Below, piece after piece: positions 23,901 through 33,200 of a DNA stretch of 64,000 nucleotides. The notes beneath the pieces were generated by a model, which had not been told where the DNA came from, ran no database searches, and saw nothing but the letters and a program-made list of their open reading frames with translations. The position numbers were made by a program, and so were the translations under genes. The stretch covers positions 10,192,163 through 10,256,162 of the forward strand of contig NC_088297.1 in NCBI RefSeq assembly GCF_032854445.1, read 5' to 3'. Position 1 is the stretch's first letter. Each line of letters opens with the position of its first letter. This stretch comes from Liolophura sinensis (Eukaryota; Mollusca; Polyplacophora; Chitonida; Chitonidae).

Positions 23901-24328
23901 CCAATCAGTGTCTATGCCTTTGTTATAACTGTGCCCAGTATGGTCATGTGACTGGAGCTATGTGCTGAGAGATTTCATTGGATGACCTGGTTAAGACTAG
24001 CCAGGAACTTTGTTTGAAGGAGCTGCAATGTTTATAAAAGGCAGCAAGATGTAAAAGAACTGTTGACATCGTGAAGGCTTCATATTGAGTCTGTTGAATT
24101 GATCTTCATGTTGTAAAGAATACTTTGTCATCAGTTTTATATACTCGTGTCATTATTCTGTTTGTATCAGGCTACATCAAAAAGGATTCCCAGAAAGGCC
24201 CTTCTCGATTCCGACGGAAGAAGCGTCTAGAAAAGAGATTCAAGGGAAAAACAGAAGGGGAGGAAGATGAAATCAGTGGAGACCAGAAGGCTGAAGACTT
24301 AAACAGTTCTAATCTCATTTTTGATTGA
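8921..24328 (+). CDS. RBBP8: RBBP8/CtIP orthologue, DNA-end resection factor (12 coding exons)
   Basis: Nuclear cofactor of the MRE11-RAD50-NBS1 nuclease that starts DNA-end resection for homologous recombination (family knowledge). Exons chained by GT/AG borders and phase: 8921-9005, 10922-10973, 12121-12175, 12281-12348, 13035-13147, 14092-14140, 15048-15318, 16369-18157, 19221-19290, 22631-22733, 23127-23274, 24171-24328. The first exon opens near 8905, and an in-frame TAA lies just before the ATG. The product is about 986 residues (human 897). Residues 1-140 are coiled coil with a CKMC zinc hook at C93/C96 (human C89/C92). The middle is long, acidic and Ser-rich. Residues 851-960 are the Sae2/CtIP domain: CQEC 880-883, CSRHR 904-908, then STPEHFW with a CDK-type TP at T916 (human T847). 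A basic stretch follows and the protein ends in LIFD. Uncertain point: the exon-4 acceptor (12281 against 12253). Confidence 0.93.
9536..10065. mobile_element. Foldback element with long inverted arms (RBBP8 intron 1)
   Basis: The left arm (9536-9690) begins GGGTCATTCTATGTCAAGTC. The right arm (9908-10065) is its diverged reverse complement, ending GGAATAACCC. Matching landmarks are GAGGAAGGTTTGCCA and CTTCCTCATATATG, and GAAAAAATTCTT and AAGAATTTTTTC. Arms are roughly 75-80 percent identical. No coding capacity. Confidence 0.75.
9945..10824. repeat. Exact 440 bp tandem duplication (RBBP8 intron 1)
   Basis: 9945-10384 and 10385-10824 are identical on reading through. The junction shares the 3 nt microhomology TGG. 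Each copy starts inside the right arm of the foldback element and carries about 320 bp of downstream sequence. Confidence 0.95.
11226..11486 (+). mobile_element. SINE-A, full length (RBBP8 intron 2)
   Basis: Head GCCTCCTTGGCTCAGTCGGT (A box), B box GTTCAAGTCC, body CGTCATATATGTGAAACGTT and tail AAAACACCAATCAAACGATT. Inverted partner at 11699-11950. Confidence 0.92.
11699..11950 (-). mobile_element. SINE-A, full length (RBBP8 intron 2)
   Basis: Tail TTTATTTGATTGGTGTTTTA through the head near TGCTAAACCCTCAC. Inverted relative to 11226-11486, with a 212 bp spacer. Confidence 0.9.
13329..13446 (-). mobile_element. SINE-A, truncated (RBBP8 intron 5)
   Basis: Tail and body ending at CCCGGGGGAAACCCATGA. 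Confidence 0.85.
13543..13780 (+). mobile_element. SINE-A (RBBP8 intron 5)
   Basis: Head GGCCTCCGTGGCCTATTGGT with a body deletion and tail ACACCAATAGGATAAATAAA. Confidence 0.85.
14323..14702. repeat. 18 bp minisatellite, about 21 copies (RBBP8 intron 6)
   Basis: Unit GCTGTGCTCTGGAGTGGT. Because 18 is a multiple of three it is open in several frames on both strands (LCSGVV, HSRAQR), but it lies between RBBP8 exons 14092-14140 and 15048-15318 and is intronic. Confidence 0.95.
15375..15446 (+). mobile_element. SINE-A tail fragment, diverged
   Basis: AAATTCTTGAACGCAGCATT then AAACATCAGTCAAATAGATA. Confidence 0.5.
15960..16227 (-). mobile_element. SINE-A, full length (RBBP8 intron 7)
   Basis: Complete from TTTATTTGATTGGTATTTTA to GAGCCACAGAAGCCCCC. 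It ends 140 bp before exon 8. Confidence 0.93.
16369..18157 (+). CDS. RBBP8: RBBP8 exon 8, large central exon
   Basis: This 1789 nt exon encodes residues 232-827, the low-complexity regulatory middle of CtIP. The acceptor is a long T run ending in CCCTCCAG and the donor is A|GTAAGT, so it enters in phase 0 and leaves in phase 1. The protein is rich in S, D, E, P and K, with many SP/TP dipeptides typical of CDK/ATM-regulated tails. QTTLTQSF at 586-593 resembles a PCNA-binding (PIP) motif. The end of the exon codes for a short DASDEAPKGD-like acidic repeat. No folded domain is visible. Confidence 0.92.
18697..18853 (+). mobile_element. SINE-A, 5'-truncated (RBBP8 intron 8)
   Basis: GTACGTGGGAAGGTCTGTCA through the AATA tail. 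Confidence 0.88.
19360..21226. repeat. 72 bp minisatellite, about 26 copies (RBBP8 intron 9)
   Basis: The unit is CGGCTGGAAATCCAGTTCTG, TTCAGCTGTGAGTATTGTAG, CAGATTGATAGCTACAGTAC, TCAGAACCAGAT. A 71 bp variant lacking one base in GAGTATTG recurs at intervals and interrupts the otherwise open frame. Copies differ at a few fixed positions (AACCAG, ATCCAG, AACTAG). Confidence 0.97.
21791..22041 (+). mobile_element. SINE-A, near full length (RBBP8 intron 9)
   Basis: TGGTTAGCACGCTAGCACAG head to AATCAAATAAATAAATAAAT tail. A 45 bp body fragment repeats at 22106-22150. Confidence 0.92.
22309..22476 (-). mobile_element. SINE-A, truncated (RBBP8 intron 9)
   Basis: TTTATTTGATTGGTGTTTTA to GGAGAGGAAGCCAGC. 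Confidence 0.85.
22631..24328 (+). CDS. RBBP8: RBBP8 C-terminal Sae2/CtIP domain exons (10-12)
   Basis: Exons 22631-22733, 23127-23274 and 24171-24328 join in phases 0 and 1 and code for the most conserved part of the family. Landmarks are AYVDVVRKRDERQKLKGYFC, then CQECED, CSRHRARYVPPSTPEHFW, IGFPDTPECEERGYIK and a basic RFRRKKRLEKRFKGK stretch. The human protein has the same order (VVRK, CKEC, CSRHR, NTPENFW, GFPSTQTC, GYIKED). The final exon carries the stop TGA at 24326-24328. Confidence 0.95.
22975..23035 (+). mobile_element. SINE-A 3' fragment, diverged (RBBP8 intron 10)
   Basis: TATACTGACCTCCGTCTTGT then AGTGAAATATACTTGTGTAC. Confidence 0.5.
23548..23683 (-). mobile_element. SINE-A, truncated (RBBP8 intron 11)
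   Basis: TTTATTTGATTGGTGTTTTA to CCCATCACCATCCGCAAG. Confidence 0.88.
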
Positions 24329-24444
24329 GTGTTTTCTTTGAAGCATAAATCACAATTATAATGAAATGAGATGTAACAGAAATGAAGACTTGTGATTTTG
24401 TAAGTGGCAGCAAGGGGAGATAACGACGTTTATTGTAAAATAAA
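24329..24444 (+). promoter_or_regulatory. RBBP8: RBBP8 3' UTR with AATAAA polyadenylation signal
   Basis: The sequence after the TGA is AT-rich and non-coding. A canonical AATAAA hexamer lies at 24439-24444, about 110 nt after the stop. The cleavage site itself cannot be seen. Confidence 0.6.
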
Positions 24445-24554
24445 ATGGATAATAGTTTTCTGCCATCTTTGCAGCTTTCTGTTTAGACTCATTTCCATTT
24501 ATTTGATTTATATAAAGATCTATGCACATGAGCTGTAAGAAACTTCTGTTGTGA

Positions 24555-24556
<2 letters not shown>

Positions 24557-24617
<61 letters not shown>
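24557..24617. repeat. (AT)n microsatellite
   Basis: About 30 uninterrupted TA dinucleotides just beyond the RBBP8 3' end. Confidence 0.98.
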
Positions 24618-24621
<4 letters not shown>

Positions 24622-25314
24622 TATATTGTATATACTAAAACTAAACATAAATTAACTTAAAATTCATTATTATTACAAGTGAATAACCTTTTGTGACATA
24701 ATTTGTATAAATTTTGTATTGTGACTATATTTATTGAGTTTTGATGGAAAGAAAATAATACATGTCCTTGACCTCAGTGCAATATCACATCATAATTACC
24801 AACATTTGGTACATGTAATATGGAACTTGCACAAAATTTTGTTTTTATTTAGTTTTTTTTTTAATTTATTAGAAGACTAATGTCACAACCTTCATGAAAC
24901 TTTAAAAACCCCACGGGAATATAAAACAAATTGGCTATGATTCTATTGTTTTTTCTCACAGTATTGCCATTGTTCTTTTGCATTGAAATTAATAGGAAGT
25001 GATGGAAAGGGGAGATAATTTCCAACAAGTCGACCTGGGCACTGGAGTGACCAGACTACCTATTCACACTAGCTGTTGTAATTCAGTCATTAGCGATATG
25101 TGGAATATTAAAGGTACTTGACTCAAGTGTGACTGCTTAACTTGTGTGTTGTTTCTTGCTCTTACAGTGCATCTGTGTCCTTATATGTGTTGTTAACAAG
25201 ACTATGGTTTCTCCTGAGCTCTGCTTGTCGCATGCCTTTCCGCTAAAGGCCTGGCTCACATTATGAATTGTTTCACAAATGCCTTCTTGTAGTTTGTTTG
25301 CCCTGTGTGACAGG

Positions 25315-25555
25315 ACAACGCTGTTGGGGTTTGAACCGTCAACCTTTGAGTTTTAAGTCAACGCTTCTACCATTAGATTAAAGGGAAATTCCCTCAAGCC
25401 TGGAGGTAGATAGCGCTTCAGCATTGCTGTCATCATTATTTCTTTTGTATGACAGTGGTGTCTAGCAGGCCAGGCCTGATGACATTTATTTCTCGTGCTG
25501 CCTTACTGGAGCATCATGCCCAAGACACTTTACATGACACCCCATCCTATCAAGC
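25315..25555 (-). mobile_element. Diverged SINE-C-like element
   Basis: An antisense tRNA-like stretch (GGGGTTTGAACCGTCAACCT, TTCTACCATTAGATTAAAGG) next to GCATCATGCCCAAGACACTT and TACATGACACCCCATCCT, which resembles the copy at 540-812. Confidence 0.45.
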
Positions 25556-25587
25556 TTGTATGGAAGACTGAATGATCTAGAAAAGAG

Positions 25588-25852
25588 GGGCCTCCATGGC
25601 TCAGTTGGTTAGCGTGTTAGTGCTGTGTAATGACCCAGGAACCTCTCACCAATGCAGTCGCTGTGAGTTCAAGTCCGGCTCATGCTGGCGTTCTCTCCGG
25701 CCTTATGTGGAAGGTCTTCCAGCTACCTGTAGATGGGTCATGAGTTTCCCTTGGGCTTTGCCCACTTTCCTCTCACCATATTGCAGGCCGCCATCGTATA
25801 AGTGAAATACTCTTGAGTACAGCGTAAAACACTAAGCAAATAAATAAATAAA
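25588..25852 (+). mobile_element. SINE-A, full length
   Basis: GGGGCCTCCATGGCTCAGTT to AAACACTAAGCAAATAAATA. Confidence 0.93.
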
Positions 25853-26117
25853 TGTACTAGAAAACGAAGAATGCACCCTCTTTGGTCGAAATTTTTAAGT
25901 CATTGCTGTATTCACACAAAGATAGGAGAGATTTGTAGGTAAAGGTTTATCCAAACATTCGAATGCGTTTCACCAAGTGTTTGCTGTTTATGTGCCTGGC
26001 ACTCAGATGACTCTGCTAACTGATTGGGTGTCTTGTTAGGTGTCATGTCTGGTGTTTTTTGGCATGGGTCTCGCACACACTTCTAATGATGTTCTTGACA
26101 GAGAATCTGGGCCCAAG

Positions 26118-26503
26118 GCCCCGTTGTTCGCAAGTGTATTAGCTAATCCTAGTATTAAGTCATATTTCATACTTAAATGTTAAGCCCAACTCAGCAGCCA
26201 ATGCCGTTCTCCAAAGTCAAAATATAGCAACAGCAGTTTTAGTTCATATTGAATATAATTTTTCACAATTGTTTTCAGGATGAATAGAAAACTGAAGACC
26301 TGGCTTAAACTTAAAATCTGGTATTAAGTCTTAAACCTGTTTTGAACAACCGGGCCCAGTTGTTCAGAAGTGTATTATGACTTAAGCCCAGTATTAACTT
26401 TAGTCCAGACTAAAGTGTCACTTTGCTTTGTATAAAAGATAAGACTGGTATTTAGATTTCAGTCTGGCTTAACTTCAATAACACATTTGAACAACCGGCC
26501 CCT
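26118..26503. mobile_element. Two adjacent short foldback MITEs
   Basis: Both have ends of the type GGGCCGTTGTTCAAAAGTGT facing inward (26118-26355 and 26350-26503). Shared inner motifs are TATTAAGT and CTTAAGCC / GGCTTAA. A related end lies at about 21595-21705 and in the right arm of the inverted repeat at 27423-27583. Confidence 0.55.
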
Positions 26504-26605
26504 GTAGATTTCCAGCTCGTTGTTGGCAAAAAAAACATTTATTAATAAATAAAACCACTTGGGACTATGCAAGTGAGTGATTGAATACTTGGGGTTTAAT
26601 GTCAT
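26445..26605 (+). repeat. Long inverted repeat, left arm (161 bp)
   Basis: It is the reverse complement of 27423-27583 with about four differences (roughly 97 percent). It contains the right end of a MITE, a poly-A tract and the tail of a SINE-B copy. The spacer is about 820 bp. Confidence 0.9.
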
Positions 26606-26930
26606 ACTTAACAATTTTTCAGTCATATGATGATAAAGGAATCCTTGGAGTGCATTTAATGTGACACCTTATGCAGGACGGATTTCCACCCCTTTTTCAT
26701 CTAGTCCTGCTTTACTGAGAGGGCTTACCAAAGGCAAGCAAGCCGCCCCGCCCGAGCCATTATACCGATACGGGTCAACCCAGTCATTGCACTATCCCCT
26801 TCATGCTGAACGCCAAGCGAGGAAGTTAGAACTTCCTCTTTTAAGGTCTTAGGTGTGACTCGATCCAGGATTGACCCTGGATCAACCTCTCCCAAAATGG
26901 AGGCTCTCCAACTGTGCTATCGGGGCCGGA
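26573..26930 (-). mobile_element. SINE-B, near full length
   Basis: CTTGGGGTTTAATGTCATAC through CATGCTGAACGCCAAGCGAG to the tRNA-like head (CCAACTGTGCTATCGGGGCC). Confidence 0.85.
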
Positions 26931-27125
26931 TCACACTCTACGACACAAGGTGCGGGTTCAAATCTGGCCTTTGATAGGGAATTCATGGGTTCCCCAGCTC
27001 TTACTGTTAGTGGGGCCTTGGTGACAATAAAATAACGCTTGTGTGATGAAGCACTGGTTTACTTCACCCATTAAAATGACCATCATAAGTGAAACATTCT
27101 TAACTACCGAGTTTAACATGACCTG

Positions 27126-27401
27126 TAGTATTTATTTATTTATTCGATTGGTGTTTTACGCTGTACTCAAGAATATTTCACTTATGCCACGGTGGCTACC
27201 ATTATGGTGGGAGGAAAACCGAGGCAGAGCCCAGGGGAAACCCACGGCTATCACTAGGTTGCTGAGCAGACCTTACTCACTTACGGCCGGAGAGGAAGTC
27301 AGCATGAGCTGGACTTGAACTCACGGCGACCGCATTGGCGAGAGGTTTCTGAGTCATTAGCTGCCCTAGCGCGCTAACGAACTGAGCCACAGAGGCCCCC
27401 T
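27126..27401 (-). mobile_element. SINE-A, full length
   Basis: TTTATTCGATTGGTGTTTTA to AACTGAGCCACAGAGGCCCC. It lies in the spacer of the 161 bp inverted repeat. Confidence 0.92.
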
Positions 27402-27422
27402 CAGCTGTAGTAGACTGGTGTA

Positions 27423-27583
27423 ATGACATTAAACCCCAAGTATTCAATCACTCACTTGCAAGTCCCAAGTGGTTTTATTTATTAATAAATGTTTTTTTTG
27501 CCAACAACGAGCTGGGAAATCTACAGGGGCTGGTTGTTCAAATGTGTTACTGAAGTTAAGCCAGACTGAAATCTAAATACCAG
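27423..27583 (-). repeat. Long inverted repeat, right arm (161 bp)
   Basis: Reverse complement of 26445-26605. The arm is followed directly by a + oriented SINE-B body, mirroring the - oriented SINE-B next to the left arm. Confidence 0.9.
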
Positions 27584-27832
27584 CATGACTCTCAGCATGA
27601 AGGGGATAGTGCAGTGTGTGGTTGACCCGTATCAGTATAATGGCTCGGGCAGGGCGACTTACTTACCTTTGTTAAGTCGTCTCAGTGAAGCAGCACTAGA
27701 TAAAAGAGCGCTGGAAATCCGTCTTGCAACAATGAGGCACATTACATGCACTCCAAGGATTCCTTCATCGTCATATGACTGAAAAATTGATAATTACGAC
27801 GTTAAACCCTCAGCACGCACTCACTCACTAAA
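27584..27832 (+). mobile_element. SINE-B, 5'-truncated
   Basis: CAGCATGAAGGGGATAGTGC to ACGACGTTAAACCCTCAGCA. Confidence 0.88.
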
Positions 27833-28594
27833 AGATTTAAACTAGGTCCAAGAAATTTGCCCACTGATTCTTTGCTGCAAAACAATACACCGGCCCAATT
27901 TCAGTTCTTTCCTGTTCTGAGCCCTTGACTCTAACTCGAGCACAAGAGATTGAGGGAAAAACTGTGTTGTGACAAGTTGGAGAGATAAAGCTCACAATAA
28001 CTGTAATTTCGGGGGAACGTGCTTGTAACTTTAATTACAGTCAATGAAAGGGTATAAAGAACAAAAAATTAAATACAAATAAAAAAAATACTAAAGTATC
28101 TTATTTGAGTATCTGTAAAATTCACAAATAATTTTACCACTGAAGTCAAAAGTAAACAGAGAATACATATTTGAATTCTAAAATTAAATTCCACAGCCGC
28201 CAAAAGATGTGACAGTCTTTGGAAAACTTCCGTACAAATTTATGGGTTTCAAAAGAGAAATTCATCTTCTGTCTGGCATAAAAAATAAATCAAAATATAT
28301 ATTGGCTGAACGCTGAAAATGTCTTTCCTACATCTGTAGCTCTAATACAAGCACACTTAACAGTTACATTAATACAAGTATTTCCAGAAATAATGAAACA
28401 GTATGAATGCTTTTCAGACTTGACCTGTAAGTGACAAAAATAAAGACTCAACTTATTTACAAACGCCTAAAGAACCTTTATCAAACGCACAGTAAAACAA
28501 GGCCAACATCAAAAAATTCCTTGCTGGACATAACCCGGGCCTATCTGAAAAAGTTTATACAAAGGTTGACAGGAAATTTGCTTCTTTTTCATTT
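27833..28594. other. AT-rich, no feature recognised
   Basis: No coding signal or known repeat. It may contain the transcript end of DMRT. Confidence 0.4.
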
Positions 28595-28600
28595 TTTATT
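28595..28600 (-). promoter_or_regulatory. Candidate AATAAA polyadenylation signal for DMRT
   Basis: The + strand reads TTTATT, so the - strand reads AATAAA, about 1.1 kb after the DMRT stop. If used, the 40 bp minisatellite and the hairpin would both lie in the 3' UTR. No transcript evidence is available. Confidence 0.3.
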
Positions 28601-28831
28601 GTTGATTATTAAAAAGGTAGGTGTTTTAAAGCTATTAACATCCAGGGAAAAAATTAAAAAAACAAACTTTTATAAAAATTCTAATAAAAATGGCTTGTTT
28701 TCTAGAGGGTCAGTCGGGTTACGCCCAACAAGAATATCTCTAATTATGGTCTAATACAAGTGAATCTTTCAACAATGGAAAAAAGAAAAGAAACAAAAAA
28801 AAAAAAAAAATCAAACAAGCATGAGAAAGAA

Positions 28832-29552
28832 AAACTCACTCGTTACAGAAGTATGAGGAGCTGAGACGTACAAACTCACTCGTTACAGAAGTATGAGGAG
28901 CTGAGACGTACAAACCCACTTGTTACAGAAGTATGAGGAGCTGAGACATACAAACTCACTCATTACAGAAGTATGAGGAGCTGAGACATACAAACTCACT
29001 CGTTACAGAAGTATGAGGAGCTGAGACTACAAACTCACTCGATACAGAAGTATAAGGAGCTGAGACTACGAACTCACTCGATACAGAAGTATGAGGAGCT
29101 GAGACATACAAACTCACTCGTTACAGAAGTATGAGGAGCTGAGACGTACAAACCCACTTGTTACAGAAGTATGAGGAGCTGAGACATACAAACTCACTCG
29201 TTACAGAAGTATGAGGAGCTGAGACGTACAAACTCACTCGTTACAGAAGTATGAGGAGCTGAGACATACAAACTCACTCGATACAGAAGTATGAGGAGCT
29301 GAGACTACAAACTCACTCGATACAGAAGTATGAGGAGCTGAGACGTACAAACTCACTTGTTACAGAAGTATGAGGAGCTGAGACATACAAACTCACTCGA
29401 TACAGAAGTATGAGGAGCTGAGATGTACAAACTCACTCGATACAGAAGTATGAGGAGCTGAGACGTACAAACTCACTTGTTACAGAAGTATGAGGAGCTG
29501 AGACGTACAAACTCACTCGTTACAGAAGTATGAGGAGCTGAGACGTACAAAC
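28832..29552. repeat. 40 bp minisatellite, about 18 copies
   Basis: The unit is GTATGAGGAGCTGAGACGTA followed by CAAACTCACTCGTTACAGAA, with few substitutions and occasional one-base shortening. It lies 160 bp beyond the DMRT stop codon on the - strand and may be transcribed in its 3' UTR. Confidence 0.95.
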
Positions 29553-29608
29553 AGTGCACAACACAGAGACAATTTATCAAGGATACTAAATTCATACAAG
29601 CTTTGAAA

Positions 29609-29643
29609 AACTACTTCTTGTCCATTCTGGACAAGAAGTAGTT
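29609..29643 (-). promoter_or_regulatory. Perfect 16 bp hairpin in the DMRT 3' UTR region
   Basis: The arms AACTACTTCTTGTCCA and TGGACAAGAAGTAGTT are exact reverse complements around a 3 nt loop. The hairpin starts about 70 nt after the DMRT stop codon on the same transcript strand. Confidence 0.7.
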
Positions 29644-29713
29644 AAGTACATGTAATTCCAGAGAACTACTTGCAGTGTGTAGTGGAAATAGGCCAAGCCC
29701 CAGACAATATCTA

Positions 29714-30243
29714 TTACGGTTCTTTTAAGTCCATGACAAGTGGTTTGTCGTCCGTGTCAGATACCGGGTTTTTCGCCGCATCCACATCATCTAGTGAAGA
29801 CAGCGGAGAGGGCGTGGCGAGAGGTGAGGATGTCCCTCGTGACATCACAAGGCTCTGCGTGTCGCTGGACTGCTGGTTCATCGGCTCGGACTGATCGCTG
29901 CGAAAATGAGTGCTCATGCCCGATGATCCGCTAGACCAGGAACTCTGTGGGGGAGAGAAGGTAGCCTGTGACTGCGAGAAGGTGTTGTGGTTCCCGTAGC
30001 GAGGGATGCTGTTCTGGTACCCTGTCTGCATAATGGTTGGATTCTCACAGCAATAGCTCCCCAGGGCATACTGGTTGTAGCCCTGCCCCTGAGGTGAGTT
30101 ACTGTTAGCCTGGTAGTTGTAGTGACAGTCGTAATGGCCCTGGGGTATCCAGTTATAACTCTGTTCTAGTGGGAGCGGTGCAGCGCAGGCGCGCGGCCTG
30201 ACAGGATTGTGCTGAGTGGCGTAGTCAGTGCTGGATTGCTGAT
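29714..30243 (-). CDS. dmrt: DMRT terminal coding exon, Q/N/Y/S-rich tail
   Basis: The acceptor TTTTGTCCTGTAG precedes 30243, and the frame is open for 175 residues to the stop. Composition is rich in Gln, Asn, Tyr, Ser and Pro (for example [20 protein letters not shown]), as in many activation domains. No conserved domain is recognised in this part. Confidence 0.85.
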
Positions 30244-33200
30244 CTACAGGACAAAATAAACATGTGAGTAAATAAATGGCATACAGACCTATCTATAAAC
30301 TACTACTGACATTTAAACTAAAAATTTACATAGAAAAGCTCATTATTACAATTTATTTATTTATTTGATTGGTGTTTTACGCCGTACTCAAGAATATTTC
30401 ACTTATACAATGGCGGCCAGCATTATGGTGGGAAGAAACTGGGCAGAGCCCGGGGGACACCCACGACCATCTGCAGGTCGCTGGAGACCTCCCACATACG
30501 GCCGGAGAGGAAGCCAGCATGAGCTGGACGAACTCACAGCGACTGCATTGGTGAGAGACTCCATCTTCTATAGAACAATCAAAACACCTTTTTTCTGATT
30601 AGTACATGTAAGATCATAGAACTTTCAGTATGATTATCACTCGTTAGTCCCTTTGATTACTACTCATAACTTTTATGACAAACTATTTGAGTATATACAA
30701 ATTCGAACAAGGCACAAAATATCAGTTGTACTATCACATAAATGGATGTGATCAATTTTAGAACAGACTAAAAGATGACTTCAGTAGCAAACTGAAAGTC
30801 ATAACACATTCAGCAGTCAAATATTAACACAACAATGTCGCTGTGAGAAATCCCACGGCCAGATAACTCAGGTCTTCTTATTTTTCTTTCTAAACTTATT
30901 TTATTGTTGTCTTACACCACACATGTACTTCAATAAGGAAAATGTTGACATCACTTTTATAGGCGGAAGGAAATGTAGTGAATGGGATAAACCATCAACC
31001 TTTGGCAAGTCACGGACTAACTTTCTCAGGTGTACGCCATATAATAATTGCTGGAATACAAGTGGTTTTCAATGAACATTAACAGACTGTGCAAACACGA
31101 GCATCATCAAACGCTTATTTTTGAAGGTCAAAGTGTGGGAAACTGTCAAAAAATTCCCTATCCATGGCTGGGATTGAACCTGCACCCTGTCTGTCACAGT
31201 GATTCAAAGGCAAGTGCTGATGAGATGAGCTAGAAGTCTTACCACCAAATAACAAATTACATTGTGCCTCATGTGGTTTGTGTATGGATATTGACAAGCT
31301 GTTATTACACACTCACAGCAAGAGAAAAGGTCAAAGAGTAAAGCGTAAAGGGAGATAAGTCTAAACACCAAGTAACAACTTACACTGTGCCTCCCGTAGT
31401 TTCTGTATGGTACTGACAAGTTGGTGTTACACAGCAAGAGAAGGGGGTCATACAGTATAAAGGGAGATATGTCTAACCACCAAATAACAACTTACATTGT
31501 GCCTCATGTAGTTTGTGTATGGATATTGACAAGCTGTTGTTACATACTCACAGCAAGAGAAAAGGTCAAAGAATAAAGCGTAAAGGGAGATAAGTCTAAC
31601 TACCAAATAACAACTTACATTGTGCCTCATGTAGTTTGTGTATGGATACTGACAAGCTGTTGTTACACACTCACAGGAAGAGAAAAGGTCAAAGAATAAA
31701 GTGTAAAGGGAGATAAGTCTAACCACCAAATAACAACTTACATTGTGCCTCATGTAGTTTGTGTATGGATATTGACAAGCTGTTGTTACACACTCACAGG
31801 AAGAGAAAAGGTCAAAGAATAAAGCGTAAAGGGAGATAAGTCTAACCACCAAATAACAACTTACATTGTGCCTCATGTAGTTTGTGTATGGATACTGACA
31901 AGCTGTTGTTACACACTCACAGGAAGAGAAAAGGTCAAAGAATAAAGCGTAAAGGGAGATAAGTCTAACCACCAAATAACAACTTACATTGTGCCTCATG
32001 TAGTTTGTGTATGGATATTGACAAGCTGTTGTTACACACTCACAGCAAGAGAAAAGGTCAAAGAATAGTGTAAAGGGAGATAAGTCTAACCACCAAATAA
32101 CAACTTACATTGTGCCTCATGTAGTTTGTGTATGGATATTGACAAGCTGTTGTTACACACTCACAGCAAGAGAAAAGGTCAAAGAATAAAGTGTAAAGGG
32201 AGATAAGTCTAACCACCAAATAACAACTTACATTGTGCCTCCTGTAGTTTCTGTATGGCAATTGACAAGTTCTTGTTACACAGGAAGAGAAGGGATCACA
32301 CAGTATAAAGGGAGATATGTCTAACCACCAAATAACAACTTACATTGTGCCTCATGTAGCTTGTGTATGGATATTGACAAGCCGTTGTTACATACTCACA
32401 GCAAGAGAAAAGGTCAAAGAGTAAAGCGTAAAGGGAGATAAGTCTAAACACCAAGTAACAACTTACACTGTGCCTCCCGTAGTTTCTGTATGGTACTGAC
32501 AAGTTGGTGTTACACAGCAAGAGAAGGGGGTCATACAGTATAAAGGGAGATATGTCTAACCACCAAATAACAACTTACATTGTGCCTCATGTAGTTTGTG
32601 TATGGATATTGACAAGCTGTTGTTACATACTCACAGCAAAAGAAAAGGTCAAAGAATAAAGTGTAAAGGGAGATAAGTCTAACCACCAAATAACAACTTA
32701 CATTGTGCCTCATGTGGTTTGTGTAAAAGAATAAAGTGTAAAGGGAGATAAGTCTAACCACCAAATAACAACTTACATTGTGCCTCCTGTAGTTTCTGTA
32801 TGGCAATTGACAAGTTGTTGTTACACAGGAAGAGAAGGGGTCATACAGTATAAAGGGAGATATGTCTAACCACCAAATAACAACTTACATTGTGCCTCAT
32901 GTAGTTTGTGTATGGATATTGACAAGCTGTTGTTACACACTCACAGCAAGAGAAAAGGTCAAAGAATAAAGTGTAAAGGGAGATAAGTCTAACCACCAAA
33001 TAACAACTTACATTGTGCCTCCTGTAGTTTCTGTATGGCAATTGACAAGTTGTTGTTACACAGGAAGAGAAGGGGTCATACAGTATAAAGGGAGATATGT
33101 CTAACCACCAAATAACAACTTACATTGTGCCTCATGTAGTTTGTGTATGGATATTGACAAGCTGTTGTTACACACTCACAGCAAGAGAAAAGGTCATAGA

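Noticed and set aside
28832-29552. CRISPR-like array
   Set aside because: The repeats are directly contiguous with no unique spacers. The same applies to the 58 bp and 72 bp arrays, and the genome is eukaryotic.
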